DNA of 64,000 bases from Paenibacillus_AB hodogayensis (lineage in GTDB: Bacteria; Bacillota; Bacilli; Paenibacillales; NBRC-103111): the NCBI RefSeq assembly GCF_039536325.1, contig NZ_BAAAYO010000002.1, positions 186,001 through 250,000 on the forward strand, given 5' to 3'. Both the position numbers and the translations under genes were made by a program. The notes beneath the pieces are model-generated. The model made no database searches, was not told the DNA's origin, and saw nothing but the letters and a program-made list of their open reading frames with translations. Below, one piece after another: positions 43,616 to 52,019 of this stretch (its first letter is position 1; each line of letters opens with the position of its first letter).

Positions 43616-44998
43616 TTACAGTCTGCCGCGAAATTTCTCGCAAGCGTCGATCCAACTTTCTACCAATCCGGGATTGGAGCCGAAATGAATGTGCGTGTAG
43701 CCCGCCACGAGATTGGGTGTGGCAAAGCCTTCGGTTTTCGTCCCCTGCCGCCCCTGGGTGACGTAGGCGGGCGGGGGATTAACGCCGCTGCCGGGCTGGA
43801 ACGCGGAGTAGTGGAACTCGTGCCCCCGGGCCGTCCGTCCGTCTCCCAGCAGAAAGTTGTCGGCGGTTCCGACAATTTCCCGGTAACCGAGCGCCGCCAG
43901 CTTCGGCTGCATCGCCACCTCTCCCTTGAGGAGGCCGACCATCGGATAAGAGCGCCCTTCGGTGTCGCGAATCGCTTCGGTCAAATACATAAAGCCACCG
44001 CATTCCGCCAGTGTCGGCATGCCCGCCTCGATCCGTTCGCGCACCGACGCCTTCACCTGTTCGAGACCGGCCAGCCGCTCGGCAAACTCCTCGGGAAAGC
44101 CGCCGCCGATATACAGTCCGTGCGCCGTCTCGGGCACCTTCTCCCCCGCAAGCGGCGAGAAGTAGACCAGCTCGGCTCCATGCGCCTCCAGCAACTCGAG
44201 ATTTTCCGGGTAATAGAAATGAAAGGCCGGGTCCTTGGCAACGGCAATGCGAATTCCCCGGGAAGGCGCCCGCTGCCGAAACAGCTTCGGCCGGTAGTCG
44301 ACCGGGCCGCAAGCCGCAATCTCCATCAGTCGGTCGAGGTCGACATGCTGGGCGATCAGTTCCCCGAGGCCGGCCAGAAAACCGTCCAGCTCCCCGCGCT
44401 CGATCGCCGGCACAAGCCCCAGATGCCGCTCGGGAATGGCGATCCGGGCCTCGCGCTTCAGGTAGCCGACGACCGGAACGCCGCATTCGTGCTCGATCGC
44501 TTCCTTGACGAGCCGATAGTGGCCTTCGCTGCCGGCGCAGTTGGCGATCACGCCGGCAATGCGCGCGTCGGCGGACAAGCACTGGAACCCTTTGACGATG
44601 GCGGCGGCGCTGCGGGCCATGCTTTGCACGTTGACGACAAGCAGCACCGGAGCGCCGAGAATATGGCTGATATGGGCGGCACTGCCTTCGTCCGACAGCG
44701 GACTTTTGCCGTCGTACATGCCCATCGCTCCTTCGATGATCGATATGTCCGCCCCCTCGCTGCCGCGCGCGAAAACTTCGCGGACCGCCTCCTCGCCCAG
44801 CATCCAGCTGTCCAGATTGCGCGACGGTCTTCCGGTGACCGCCGTATGGTAAGCCGGATCGATATAGTCCGGCCCGCACTTGAATCCTTGCACGATGCAG
44901 CCCCGCGCTTTCAGCGCGGACATGAGGCCGAGGGTCATCGTCGTTTTTCCCGAGCCGCTGCCTGTGCCGGCAATGACGAGCCGGTTCATGGATGGCAT
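43616..44998 (-). CDS. cbiA: Cobyrinate a,c-diamide synthase
   Basis: 460 residues. The N-terminal ATPase domain has a deviant Walker A (AGTGSGSGKTTMTLG) and FKCGPDYIDP; the C-terminal class I glutamine amidotransferase-like domain has GLYIGGGFPEEFA and TLAECGGFMYL with the nucleophile Cys, then YTHIHF with the His. The enzyme amidates the a and c side chains of cobyrinic acid in adenosylcobalamin synthesis. It stands alone here; no other cob/cbi gene or cobalamin riboswitch is visible. The ATG follows AAAGGAGGGACGGCTT. Confidence 0.9.
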   Translation of the reverse strand: MPSMNRLVIAGTGSGSGKTTMTLGLMSALKARGCIVQGFKCGPDYIDPAYHTAVTGRPSRNLDSWMLGEEAVREVFARGSEGADISIIEGAMGMYDGKSPLSDEGSAAHISHILGAPVLLVVNVQSMARSAAAIVKGFQCLSADARIAGVIANCAGSEGHYRLVKEAIEHECGVPVVGYLKREARIAIPERHLGLVPAIERGELDGFLAGLGELIAQHVDLDRLMEIAACGPVDYRPKLFRQRAPSRGIRIAVAKDPAFHFYYPENLELLEAHGAELVYFSPLAGEKVPETAHGLYIGGGFPEEFAERLAGLEQVKASVRERIEAGMPTLAECGGFMYLTEAIRDTEGRSYPMVGLLKGEVAMQPKLAALGYREIVGTADNFLLGDGRTARGHEFHYSAFQPGSGVNPPPAYVTQGRQGTKTEGFATPNLVAGYTHIHFGSNPGLVESWIDACEKFRGRL

Positions 44999-45511
44999 AA
45001 GCCGTCCCTCCTTTATACGTGGTGGCTGCCTTTCCGTCGGATCGGAGCCGCTTCTATGTACTATACCTGAAAAGACCCAGACTTTGAATCGGTGCAGCGT
45101 CGGACTTAACTGTTGTTCGCGAATCGGACCGATTCTCTTACGAGGGATCGCCCTTTTTTACACGAGTAAGTAAGCAGTAATTCGCAATTTTACGAAAACT
45201 GGAGAGAAGCGGTCATTCATTGGGATAAAACATCAAATATGGCGTTTTTCACTATAAAAGAAATCGGCTATACTTCAATTACCTAAATATTACACGAGTA
45301 AATTTTAAGGGCAGGTGAAGAGCTACCGCAAGCCATACAACGACGAAGCCATAAAGGATTCGGCGGAATCTACCCGCACCTCGGTCGGGCGAACCGTGCC
45401 AGCTTTAAAAGTTGCGTCATTCGGCCGTAGTCACAGTGCGCAAAGCTGTCGTATGTGGCATGAATCCGGCGAAACGGTCTTATGAAAACGCTTAATCATG
45501 GAGGGGCGAAT
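44999..45511. other. Intergenic gap with small repeats, no gene
   Basis: Between divergent cbiA and the sugar-binding lipoprotein gene. It holds a 15-base palindrome GAATCGG-A-CCGATTC (45121-45135) and an 11-base direct repeat TACACGAGTAA at 45159-45169 and 45291-45301. A possible -10 (TATACT near 45270) precedes the rightward gene. No reading frame or riboswitch was recognised. Confidence 0.5.
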
Positions 45512-46801
45512 ATGAACAAAAAGAAAACGGTTTTTTGGATAAGCATGACGATGGCGGTCGTTGTCCTGGCCGGGTGCAGTAAAACGAGCGGCGGCGAAGG
45601 CGAAAAAGCGGGAGCCGGCGTATCTGCGATCAGCACCCAGCCGGTGACGCTTACGGCGGCGATTGACGGCATCAACGTCGACGACCGGTTGAGGGAGCTC
45701 ATTATTCAGCAATTGCAGCAGAAACACCCGAATATAACGCTGCAAATTTTTTCGCCGGTGAAAGGGACTACTTTAAACGAGCTTATCGTCGCGGGAGAAA
45801 CGCCGGATATTATTTTTACTTTCAATGGGAATCTGTTGTCTTATCGGGACCGCGATTTGCTGTATGACATGTCTCCTATGCTAAAAACGCATAACGTCGA
45901 TCTGAACAAATTCGATGCGGGCATTATTCGCGATATCCGCATTGCATCGGCAAAAGATGAAATTTACGCGCTGCCTTTCAGCTTGAACTTCCATGCCCTC
46001 TACTACAATAAAGATTTGTTCGACAAGTTCGGCGTTCCTTACCCGCAAGACGGCATGAACTGGGACCAAACGCTCGATCTGGCCAAACGGGTAACCCGCA
46101 ATGAAGGCGGCACCCAATACCGCGGCTTGGATACCGGGAACGGGGTTTTGTGGATCGCCCAGCCCTTGTCTGCAGCAGCGGTAGATCCTCTTACGGAGAA
46201 AGCGTCCGTTAATACGGAGGACTGGAAAAAAGTGTTTAATCTGGTGAAGTCCATCTACTCGATTCCGGGGAACGATCGTAAAGCGGATGCGTTTCTCAAG
46301 GACAAAACGTTGGCTATGCAGCTCCAACTAAATATGCTGATTTCGCTTGAAAAAGCGACTTCGGAGGGGCTGAATTGGGATATCGCCCAATACCCCAGCT
46401 ATCCGGAACGACCGAACACGTACGGCAATGCAAGCGTTCAGGCGTTGGCGGTTACAAAATCGAGCAAATACAAGGAGCAAGCCATGCAAGTGATCAGCAT
46501 GGTGACGTCTGACGAATTCCAGTTGGCAAGCTCCAAAAAAGGATGGATGCCAGCCGTCAAAAATCCGGACATTCAGAAGGCGTTCGGTACCGACGTCCCT
46601 TATCTCAACGGCAAAAAGCTTGCGAGCATTTTCAAAAGCAAGCCGGTGCCTTACCCGGTTTCGTCGCAATACCGGGCGAAGGCTGAAAGCATCTTGCAAA
46701 ACCAGTTCACCCAATTTCTCAATAACGCGTCGGATGTCAATACGGCGCTTGCCAAAGCCGAAGAAGAAATTAATAAAATGATTGCCGAAAACGGTAAGTA
46801 A
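45512..46801 (+). CDS. Extracellular solute-binding lipoprotein, carbohydrate ABC type
   Basis: 429 residues. The signal peptide ends in VVVLAGCSKT (lipobox). The mature domain has the family 1 sugar-binding fold: LRELIIQQLQQKHPNITLQI, GETPDIIFTFNG, ALPFSLNFHALYYNKDLFDK and VSMVTSDEFQLASSKKGWMP. It should bind an oligosaccharide outside the cell for an ABC importer. No permease or ATPase gene is nearby, so it is an orphan that borrows a transporter from elsewhere or acts as a sensor. GGAGGGGCGAAT precedes the ATG at 45512. Confidence 0.87.
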   Translation: MNKKKTVFWISMTMAVVVLAGCSKTSGGEGEKAGAGVSAISTQPVTLTAAIDGINVDDRLRELIIQQLQQKHPNITLQIFSPVKGTTLNELIVAGETPDIIFTFNGNLLSYRDRDLLYDMSPMLKTHNVDLNKFDAGIIRDIRIASAKDEIYALPFSLNFHALYYNKDLFDKFGVPYPQDGMNWDQTLDLAKRVTRNEGGTQYRGLDTGNGVLWIAQPLSAAAVDPLTEKASVNTEDWKKVFNLVKSIYSIPGNDRKADAFLKDKTLAMQLQLNMLISLEKATSEGLNWDIAQYPSYPERPNTYGNASVQALAVTKSSKYKEQAMQVISMVTSDEFQLASSKKGWMPAVKNPDIQKAFGTDVPYLNGKKLASIFKSKPVPYPVSSQYRAKAESILQNQFTQFLNNASDVNTALAKAEEEINKMIAENGK

Positions 46802-46834
46802 GTAAGCGCTTTATCTTACATTTTTCGCAAATGT

Positions 46835-46866
46835 GCAAAAGCCTCCGGCCGTTTATCGTCGGAGGC
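46835..46866 (-). terminator. Terminator of the two-gene lipoprotein operon
   Basis: On the minus strand GCCTCCG pairs with CGGAGGC around a 12-base loop and is followed by TTTTGC. It may also end the convergent solute-binding gene. Confidence 0.6.
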
Positions 46867-46909
46867 ATCGCCTTGGTGCATGTGCACTGCGTCATGCAGA
46901 ACTAACGCT

Positions 46910-47566
46910 TCAACCGCCCAGCTCTGCCGCACCTGCCAAAAGCATCGAAATACCGGCTACCTCGGCGCCAGCCGGCAAGGCGCTCTTCGGTATTCGGATC
47001 AAGGACGTGACGAAGGCGCCTCCGTCGGGAACCGTCCCGCCGCTCCTTGCCGCCTCAAGCGCCGCTCCATTTCCTGCCTTGCCCTCCGGCGACGGCTCAT
47101 TGTGCTGTTCCCGCACGCGGATGACAAGCAGGCTATCGTCTCCTTGCGCAGCAACGGTGTACGCGATGCCGGCTATGTCAAAGCCTTCGCTCGGCGTATG
47201 CGTTTTGCCGATGCTGACGCAAATATAATAGTGCTCCTCGTCCTGCTTGACGATGAAGCCGCCCGGCACCGCCCGGCGGTAAGGCTCATAAGCGGCAAGC
47301 AGCTCGCGATCGGCCAAGGGGGGCTCCTCCTGCAGCTGTCCGTCCCTGATGCCCGCGGCGGGAAGCTTGGCGTACAGCAGCTGCTCGTAGGGGATGTCGT
47401 AACCAACTAACGAGCCGTCCGCACCGTCTCCCTCTTGGCGCAAGGACATCTTGGACAAGACAGCCGTCGCCGAGCTGTCCTTAGGGTGCTCGGATTTTGC
47501 GCTGCAGCCCGCTGCCGCGACCGCCATTATACCGAGCAGCAGCATAGCTTTTGCATTCCTCTTCAC
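46910..47566 (-). CDS. Hypothetical lipoprotein (218 aa)
   Basis: A signal peptide LLLGIMAVAAAGCSAK with a lipobox Cys at about residue 21 predicts a membrane-tethered protein. The mature part is mixed alpha/beta with no recognised family. Its start overlaps the stop of the upstream membrane-protein gene by 4 bp (ATGA), so the two are co-translated and probably act together. The function is unknown. Confidence 0.75.
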   Translation of the reverse strand: MKRNAKAMLLLGIMAVAAAGCSAKSEHPKDSSATAVLSKMSLRQEGDGADGSLVGYDIPYEQLLYAKLPAAGIRDGQLQEEPPLADRELLAAYEPYRRAVPGGFIVKQDEEHYYICVSIGKTHTPSEGFDIAGIAYTVAAQGDDSLLVIRVREQHNEPSPEGKAGNGAALEAARSGGTVPDGGAFVTSLIRIPKSALPAGAEVAGISMLLAGAAELGG

Positions 47567-48030
47567 TCCAGCTCGGCCACCTTTCCCGTCACCGGATTCA
47601 CGATATATTCCCGGATACGCCCCTGATCGGATATCGATATGACGTACCCTTTCTCGATAAACGGATTGGCAATACCCGTCATCCGCATGTAACGCTTACC
47701 GTTTTCGTCCGCAATCTCCCCTGCTTCATGCGTATGGTCGCGGACAAGCCTTACGGCATCCTCGTACGACACCACAGGTTTGAAGGATACGTACAGAGCC
47801 GGCGGCAGGACAAGCAGCAGCGCCTGAAGCGCCAGAAACAGCTTCAGCCGGCGCGGCTTGCCGCGTCGGAGCATCGTGCCGCACTGTACCAGGCCGAGCA
47901 GCGGCAGCGCGAGCATGTAGCCGACGCTCATCACGCCGTCGTAACGGAGCAGGCCAACGATGCCTGCGAGCAATTCGGCGGCAAACAGCATAGCAAGGAA
48001 CACAGCCGCGCCTTTCATCGATCGGTTCAA
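47563..48030 (-). CDS. Membrane protein with C-terminal PepSY-like domain
   Basis: 155 residues. Three hydrophobic helices fill the first 90 residues (GAAVFLAMLFAAELLAGIVG, VMSVGYMLALPLLGLVQ, LFLALQALLLVLPPALYV). The C-terminal 60 residues, with VSYEDAVRLVRDH and IREYIVNPVTGKVAELE, look like a PepSY-type small domain. It forms an operon with the lipoprotein gene. The start is a TTG at 48030 or an ATG four codons later; neither has a strong ribosome site. The function is unknown. Confidence 0.7.
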   Translation of the reverse strand: MNRSMKGAAVFLAMLFAAELLAGIVGLLRYDGVMSVGYMLALPLLGLVQCGTMLRRGKPRRLKLFLALQALLLVLPPALYVSFKPVVSYEDAVRLVRDHTHEAGEIADENGKRYMRMTGIANPFIEKGYVISISDQGRIREYIVNPVTGKVAELE

Positions 48031-48165
48031 GTCGTCTCACATCCTGCTTGATTTCCTTTCCCCGTCATTGTATCACAATGGTGAGGGTGAGGTAAGCGAT
48101 GTAATAGTCGCACAAACGAGACCGCTCAGAAAACGGCGACACAGCCTTTGACATAGCCGAACGGC

Positions 48166-48203
48166 AAAGCGCCCATTTGGACCGCTAGGTCTGATGAGCG
48201 CTT
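48166..48203 (-). terminator. Possible terminator after the RidA gene
   Basis: AAGCGCTCAT pairs with ATGGGCGCTT on the minus strand (one mismatch), with an inner short stem, followed by only three T residues. Confidence 0.4.
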
Positions 48204-48253
48204 CTTCCGATCCAACGAGCGATTCTCCATACACCCGGTTCTCGACAAGGATT

Positions 48254-48640
48254 TTACGGAATCAAGGCGACGCATTCAATCTCCACCGTCATGCCCGGCG
48301 GAAATTTGCCGATCTCGACCGTGCTGCGCGCCGGCGGTTCATGAGCGAACGTCTCCGCATACACCCGATCGTAGGCTTTGAAATCGTCCAAATTGCGCAA
48401 AAACGACGTCACCTTGACGACATGCTCGATCGAACTGCCCGCCGCCCGGAGAATTTCGCCCATGTAATGCAGGACGAGCCGTGTCTGCTCCACCACATCG
48501 TCCGGGTACAGCACCTTGCCGGTGCCCAGCTCGAACGGGCAGGTGCCGGCTACATAAACGGTATTGCCGTGGATTACCGCTTGAGAATAAGCGCCACCGG
48601 GAGCCGGGGCCTTGTCCGTTGTCACGATTCGTTTGCCCAT
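48254..48640 (-). CDS. RidA/YjgF family enamine/imine deaminase
   Basis: 128 residues. GGAYSQAVIHGNTVYVAGTC, NLDDFKAYDRVYAETF and PARSTVEIGKFPPGMTVEIE match the RidA family, trimeric enzymes that hydrolyse reactive enamines and imines; the conserved Arg in PARST and the Glu in VEIE are kept. The ATG at 48640 follows AAGGAGGA; a GTG 11 codons upstream is less likely. It is the last gene of a leftward Gfo/Idh-SDR-RidA series and could clear reactive by-products of that pathway. Confidence 0.85.
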   Translation of the reverse strand: MGKRIVTTDKAPAPGGAYSQAVIHGNTVYVAGTCPFELGTGKVLYPDDVVEQTRLVLHYMGEILRAAGSSIEHVVKVTSFLRNLDDFKAYDRVYAETFAHEPPARSTVEIGKFPPGMTVEIECVALIP

Positions 48641-48741
48641 AAATGAAGGTTCCTCCTTGTATTCATTGCTCACTCCGTATCCGCTCCCCTATTCGGTTGC
48701 TCCAGCGATACGAGTTTCAGCCAAGATGGGTTACAACAAGG

Positions 48742-49515
48742 TCAGGCATTTTTGCCGAATACGGCCCCTCCGTCGATATAAAGCGGGGACCCCATCATAA
48801 ACCTGGAATCGTCCGAAGCGAGAAACAACGCCGCCTGGGCGACGTCCTCGGGACGCCCCAGTTGTTCGCTCAGCTGCCGCTTGCGGATCGAAGCCAGTCC
48901 CGCCTCGGGATCGTCGTAAGCATTCCGCAGGTAGTCCTCGACGAACGGGGTCAGTATCGTCCCCGGCAGCAGCGCGTTGACCCGGATGCCGTACGGCGCA
49001 TAGTCGACCTGCATCGATTTGGTCAGCGCCAGCACGGCACCTTTCGTCGCCGCGTAAGACGCCCTGCGCGCCAAACCGATCTCCGCTACGCAGGACGACA
49101 TGTTGATGATCGAGCCTTGTCCGCGCTCCATCATATGAGGAAGCACATATTTGCTCGGCAAGTAGACTCCCTTGATATTGATCTCCATAATCCGGTCCCA
49201 TACGTCCGGCTCGATCTCGTGCAGCGTGCCTACGCCGCTGATGCCGGCGTTGTTGAACAACACGTCGATACGCCCGAAGCGGGCGACGGCCCGTTCCGTC
49301 ATGGCGCTCACCTCGTCGGGCCGGGTCACGTCCGCGTGCACGAACAGAGCCGTGCCCCCATCCGCCTGAATCGCCTCGACGGTAGCTTCGCCCTTGCTCT
49401 CGTCCAAATCGTTGACGATGACGCAAGCGCCCTCGGCGGCGAACAGCAGCGCGGCGCTTTGCCCGATTCCCGATCCCGCGCCGGTAATCAGACATATTTT
49501 GTCATGAAGTCTCAC
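48742..49515 (-). CDS. Short-chain dehydrogenase/reductase (classical SDR)
   Basis: 257 residues. TGAGSGIGQS (cofactor loop), NDLD after strand two, NNAGISG, Ser in SIINMSS, and YAATKG (Tyr-x3-Lys) make a complete classical SDR, with LPGTILTPFVED and IDGGAVFG at the end. NAD-dependence is suggested by the Asp in VNDLD. The substrate is unknown, perhaps a sugar or polyol given the neighbouring Gfo/Idh enzyme 32 bp upstream. The GTG start at 49515 follows AAGGGGA by 8 bases. Confidence 0.87.
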   Translation of the reverse strand: MRLHDKICLITGAGSGIGQSAALLFAAEGACVIVNDLDESKGEATVEAIQADGGTALFVHADVTRPDEVSAMTERAVARFGRIDVLFNNAGISGVGTLHEIEPDVWDRIMEINIKGVYLPSKYVLPHMMERGQGSIINMSSCVAEIGLARRASYAATKGAVLALTKSMQVDYAPYGIRVNALLPGTILTPFVEDYLRNAYDDPEAGLASIRKRQLSEQLGRPEDVAQAALFLASDDSRFMMGSPLYIDGGAVFGKNA

Positions 49516-49547
49516 GTTCCCGTCCCCTTCCGCGGAATGCGTCCCGC

Positions 49548-50549
49548 TCAAGCGAGCGGTTGCTCTTCCCGGCCGCTCGCGCACGAGCGGATGATCGCCT
49601 CGGCGACGGCGATGCCGTGCACGGCGTCGTCGAACGACGTGTACGTCGGCGCCGTACCGTTCGCCACGCATCCGCAAATATAAGTCAACTGCTCGCGCAG
49701 AACGCCGAACGTGCTGCCGTTGAGCGAATGATGGATGAAATAGTCCGGCGACATGCGTCCCCGCTCGTCCCACAGCTGCAGATTGGAATCGTTGTTGGCG
49801 AATTGCGCGGTACCGTTCGTCCCGATAATTTCCGCCGCGTCGTTCATGACGATGCCCGCCTCGTCCGGCGTCATCCAGTTGCTGTGCAGAAAAGCCATCG
49901 TCCCGTTCTCGAACTGGAGGCACGACCATAAAATATCCGGCACGACATCGTCGTTCACCGCTTTGCCGTAAGCCTTAACCGATTTGACGCGACTGCCCGC
50001 GTACCAGATCGCCACATCGAGATCGTGCACCGTCAGCTCGAATACCGTATGCGTCCGCTTGTACGTGCGGAACATGCCCTTCGTGCGGCCGCGCTTCAAA
50101 TACATGCTTTGCGGCTCGCCGATGCGTCCCGACCGGATCGCCTTGTAAATATCCGCGTACCGCGGCTCGAAGCGCAGCAGATGACCGGCAAATATCATTT
50201 TGCCGTGCTCCGCCGCCGTCCGGGCCATCTCGGCCGCTTCCTCCAGCTTGGTCGATATCGGCTTTTCCACCAATACATGCTTGCCGGACTTCAGGGCGCC
50301 GATCGCGGGACCAAAATGCTCGTGCTCGAACGTGGCGATGCTGACAAGATCGATATCCGTCCGCTCCAGCAAATCTTCGCTGCGGCTGTACGCGTGTGGT
50401 ACGGCATATTGCTCGGCAAGCTGCCGGGCTCTGTCCTCGTTACGGTCGCACACCGCGACGACCTCTACTTGCGGCATCGCATGAAACGCTTCCAAATGAC
50501 AGCTGCCCCAGCTGCCGAGGCCGATAATACCGACTCTAACTTTGCTCAT
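49548..50549 (-). CDS. Gfo/Idh/MocA family oxidoreductase
   Basis: 333 residues. An N-terminal Rossmann domain (VGIIGLGSWGSCHLEAF, then VCDRNEDRA) with HVLVEKPIS, the family's catalytic-Lys motif, and a C-terminal alpha/beta domain (YLKRGRTKGMF, VHDLDVAIWYAG with the conserved His/Asp). Members oxidise or reduce sugars and inositols with NAD(P). It is the first gene of the Gfo/Idh-SDR-RidA cluster. The ATG at 50549 is chosen over a GTG 12 bases upstream that merges with the ribosome site. A perfect 22-bp AT palindrome lies just upstream. Confidence 0.87.
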   Translation of the reverse strand: MSKVRVGIIGLGSWGSCHLEAFHAMPQVEVVAVCDRNEDRARQLAEQYAVPHAYSRSEDLLERTDIDLVSIATFEHEHFGPAIGALKSGKHVLVEKPISTKLEEAAEMARTAAEHGKMIFAGHLLRFEPRYADIYKAIRSGRIGEPQSMYLKRGRTKGMFRTYKRTHTVFELTVHDLDVAIWYAGSRVKSVKAYGKAVNDDVVPDILWSCLQFENGTMAFLHSNWMTPDEAGIVMNDAAEIIGTNGTAQFANNDSNLQLWDERGRMSPDYFIHHSLNGSTFGVLREQLTYICGCVANGTAPTYTSFDDAVHGIAVAEAIIRSCASGREEQPLA

Positions 50550-50575
50550 GCGCGTTTCCACTCCTTATTTTTAAC

Positions 50576-50597
50576 TATATATTATATATAATATATA
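50576..50597. promoter_or_regulatory. Perfect 22-bp palindrome upstream of the Gfo/Idh gene
   Basis: The 22-base sequence beginning TATATATTATA reads the same on both strands and lies 26 bases before the start codon, in otherwise GC-rich DNA. Such sites are typical operators for GntR/FadR-type repressors; the regulator is not adjacent. Confidence 0.55.
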
Positions 50598-50635
50598 CAA
50601 CGCAATTATAACGCCTTCTTTTCCCCGTTTCAAGC

Positions 50636-50681
50636 CAAAAAAAGAAGCTTTCCTTCGCCTTTGGGCGACAAGAAAACTTCG
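50636..50681 (-). terminator. Terminator of the DUF3298-like gene
   Basis: On the minus strand GAAGTTTTCTTGTCGCC pairs with GGCGAAGGAAAGCTTC (two bulges) around CAAA and is followed by TTTTTTT. Confidence 0.8.
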
Positions 50682-50688
50682 CGTGCCT

Positions 50689-51315
50689 TCATTGCATGAC
50701 CGGCTGCAGGCGTCCGATAGGACCTTGCGGATCGGCGATGCCGGCAATGTCCGCGTACGGAATGGAGAACGTCGGAAAGCCGTACACATACGGCGTATAC
50801 TCCGCTTGCTGGTAATAGACGGCCAGCTCGTTGGGGGTTAGGTAGTAATCCTGGTTCGGACCCACTCCCGGAAACGAATTCATATCGAAGATCGGCACGT
50901 CTTTTTCTTCGATCTGCTTGCGAATGATCGCATCGATCGTCTCCTTGTAGCCGCTGTCCGGCCGGAACAAATCAGCAAACCGGTATTCGCGGCCGTCCCA
51001 CAAGTCCATCGTCAAAGACTTCTGTACCGTAACCCCGTGCGCCTGGCCCTTGGAGTAAGCGTAATTTTGAAACACGATGCTGATCAGCCCGTGGCCGTTT
51101 AGCTTGATCTCGTAGGTGCCGGTCATCTCCTTCGTCGGGTCCTGCACGTACCCTTGATCGCGGATCATCCGGTACACAAGCTGCATGATCGTATCGTTGA
51201 TCCTCAGCTGCGCCTTCCGGTTGGGCAGCCCGCTCAGCTGCGGGTAACGGATTTGCAGTCGCGGCTTGAGCATTACTTTTTTCGATACGGTGGCCGATAA
51301 ATCGCGATATTCCAT
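50689..51315 (-). CDS. DUF3298/RsiV-C-like protein, soluble
   Basis: 208 residues. LKPRLQIRYPQLSGLPNRKA near the start, LNGHGLISIVFQNYAYSKGQ, then the segment LWDGREYRFADLFRPDSGY and the C-terminal YYLTPNELAVYYQQAEYTPY and FSIPYADI match the DUF4163-DUF3298 pair found in the outer part of RsiV (lysozyme-binding anti-sigma factor). Here there is no signal peptide or membrane helix, which is unusual. The ATG at 51315 follows AAGGAGGTGTGCGGACG. It lies 176 bp downstream of the Cys-rich gene and may share the riboswitch-controlled transcript. Confidence 0.78.
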   Translation of the reverse strand: MEYRDLSATVSKKVMLKPRLQIRYPQLSGLPNRKAQLRINDTIMQLVYRMIRDQGYVQDPTKEMTGTYEIKLNGHGLISIVFQNYAYSKGQAHGVTVQKSLTMDLWDGREYRFADLFRPDSGYKETIDAIIRKQIEEKDVPIFDMNSFPGVGPNQDYYLTPNELAVYYQQAEYTPYVYGFPTFSIPYADIAGIADPQGPIGRLQPVMQ

Positions 51316-51491
51316 CGTCCGCACACCTCCTTCGGCTGTCATTCGCCTACTATTAGCGATATTCGGCGGAAGGAAAAAGGTGACACGGCCGGCGTTTTTT
51401 TTCGGAACGATTCCATGAACCGGGTGATGCCGCGCGATCGAGAAACGGGCAAAAAGCAGAAAGAAAGAAGCGGAAACAAAGGAAAAGGGGT

Positions 51492-51701
51492 TTACGGGGT
51501 TTTGCCGTTTTTGTACTCCTGACAGGCGAGGCATGTATGGACGTCCACACAGGTGGGATGGATCGCTCCGGTAAATTTGGTACAGTAGATCGGGGTTTTG
51601 AATTCCACGTTCGAAGAAATGAGCGAACAATATTTGCAGTTGCCGATCAGTTCGACGGTCAAACGGTGCAGCCCGTTTTTTAATTGCAGCAGTTCATCCA
51701 T
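51492..51701 (-). CDS. Small Cys-rich protein (69 aa) behind a c-di-GMP riboswitch
   Basis: The 69-residue protein begins with a helix, MDELLQLKNGLHRLTVELIG, then has CKYC, an isolated Cys (PIYC), PTC and TCLAC. The two CxxC pairs could bind zinc; the family is unknown to me. The ATG at 51701 has GGGGGTG about 9 bases upstream; a GTG three codons earlier abuts the site. The gene begins 32 bp after a riboswitch terminator, so its expression should depend on cyclic di-GMP. Confidence 0.7.
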   Translation of the reverse strand: MDELLQLKNGLHRLTVELIGNCKYCSLISSNVEFKTPIYCTKFTGAIHPTCVDVHTCLACQEYKNGKTP

Positions 51702-51732
51702 GATCGTCACACCCCCTTTAGATGGTCAACGC

Positions 51733-51761
51733 AAAAAGGACATCGCCCTAGAGCGACGTCC
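51733..51761 (-). terminator. Riboswitch expression platform (intrinsic terminator)
   Basis: On the minus strand GGACGTCGC pairs with GCGATGTCC (one G-T) around TCTAGG and is followed by TTTTTGCG. It lies between the GEMM aptamer and the Cys-rich gene, so it is probably the ligand-controlled switch. Confidence 0.85.
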
Positions 51762-51786
51762 GTCCGAAATGACGGTATGCACCTTG

Positions 51787-51880
51787 GGGGCGGCCCGGCT
51801 ATCATAACGGCATTGCTCCGTTGGTAGACCCGTGGCTTTGCGTCCCTGTCTTTCGAACAGGTTTGCCTTTTTCCGATTAA
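51787..51880 (-). ncRNA. Cyclic-di-GMP-I (GEMM) riboswitch
   Basis: On the minus strand the aptamer shows GGCAAACC (51860-51867), the hairpin CTGTTC-GAAA-GACAG (51846-51860), GGACGCAAAGCC (51834-51845), ACGGGTCTACC, a variable stem, and GATAGCCGGGCC (51792-51803). All core blocks of the GEMM class I consensus are present. The 3' end is about 25 bases from a terminator, which points to transcriptional control by cyclic di-GMP. Whether ligand turns the gene on or off needs folding of the alternative pairing. Confidence 0.92.
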
Positions 51881-52019
51881 TCCGATTTGAGTAATACTAG
51901 AGTACCATACGTTTCCTCACTCATTAATAGGTCTATATACCCAATTTATGACTATAGTCCGACAGACTATCAGACTATTGGCCATTCGAGCGCCGGCGCA
52001 GGCAGTGCGCCGTTCCATC

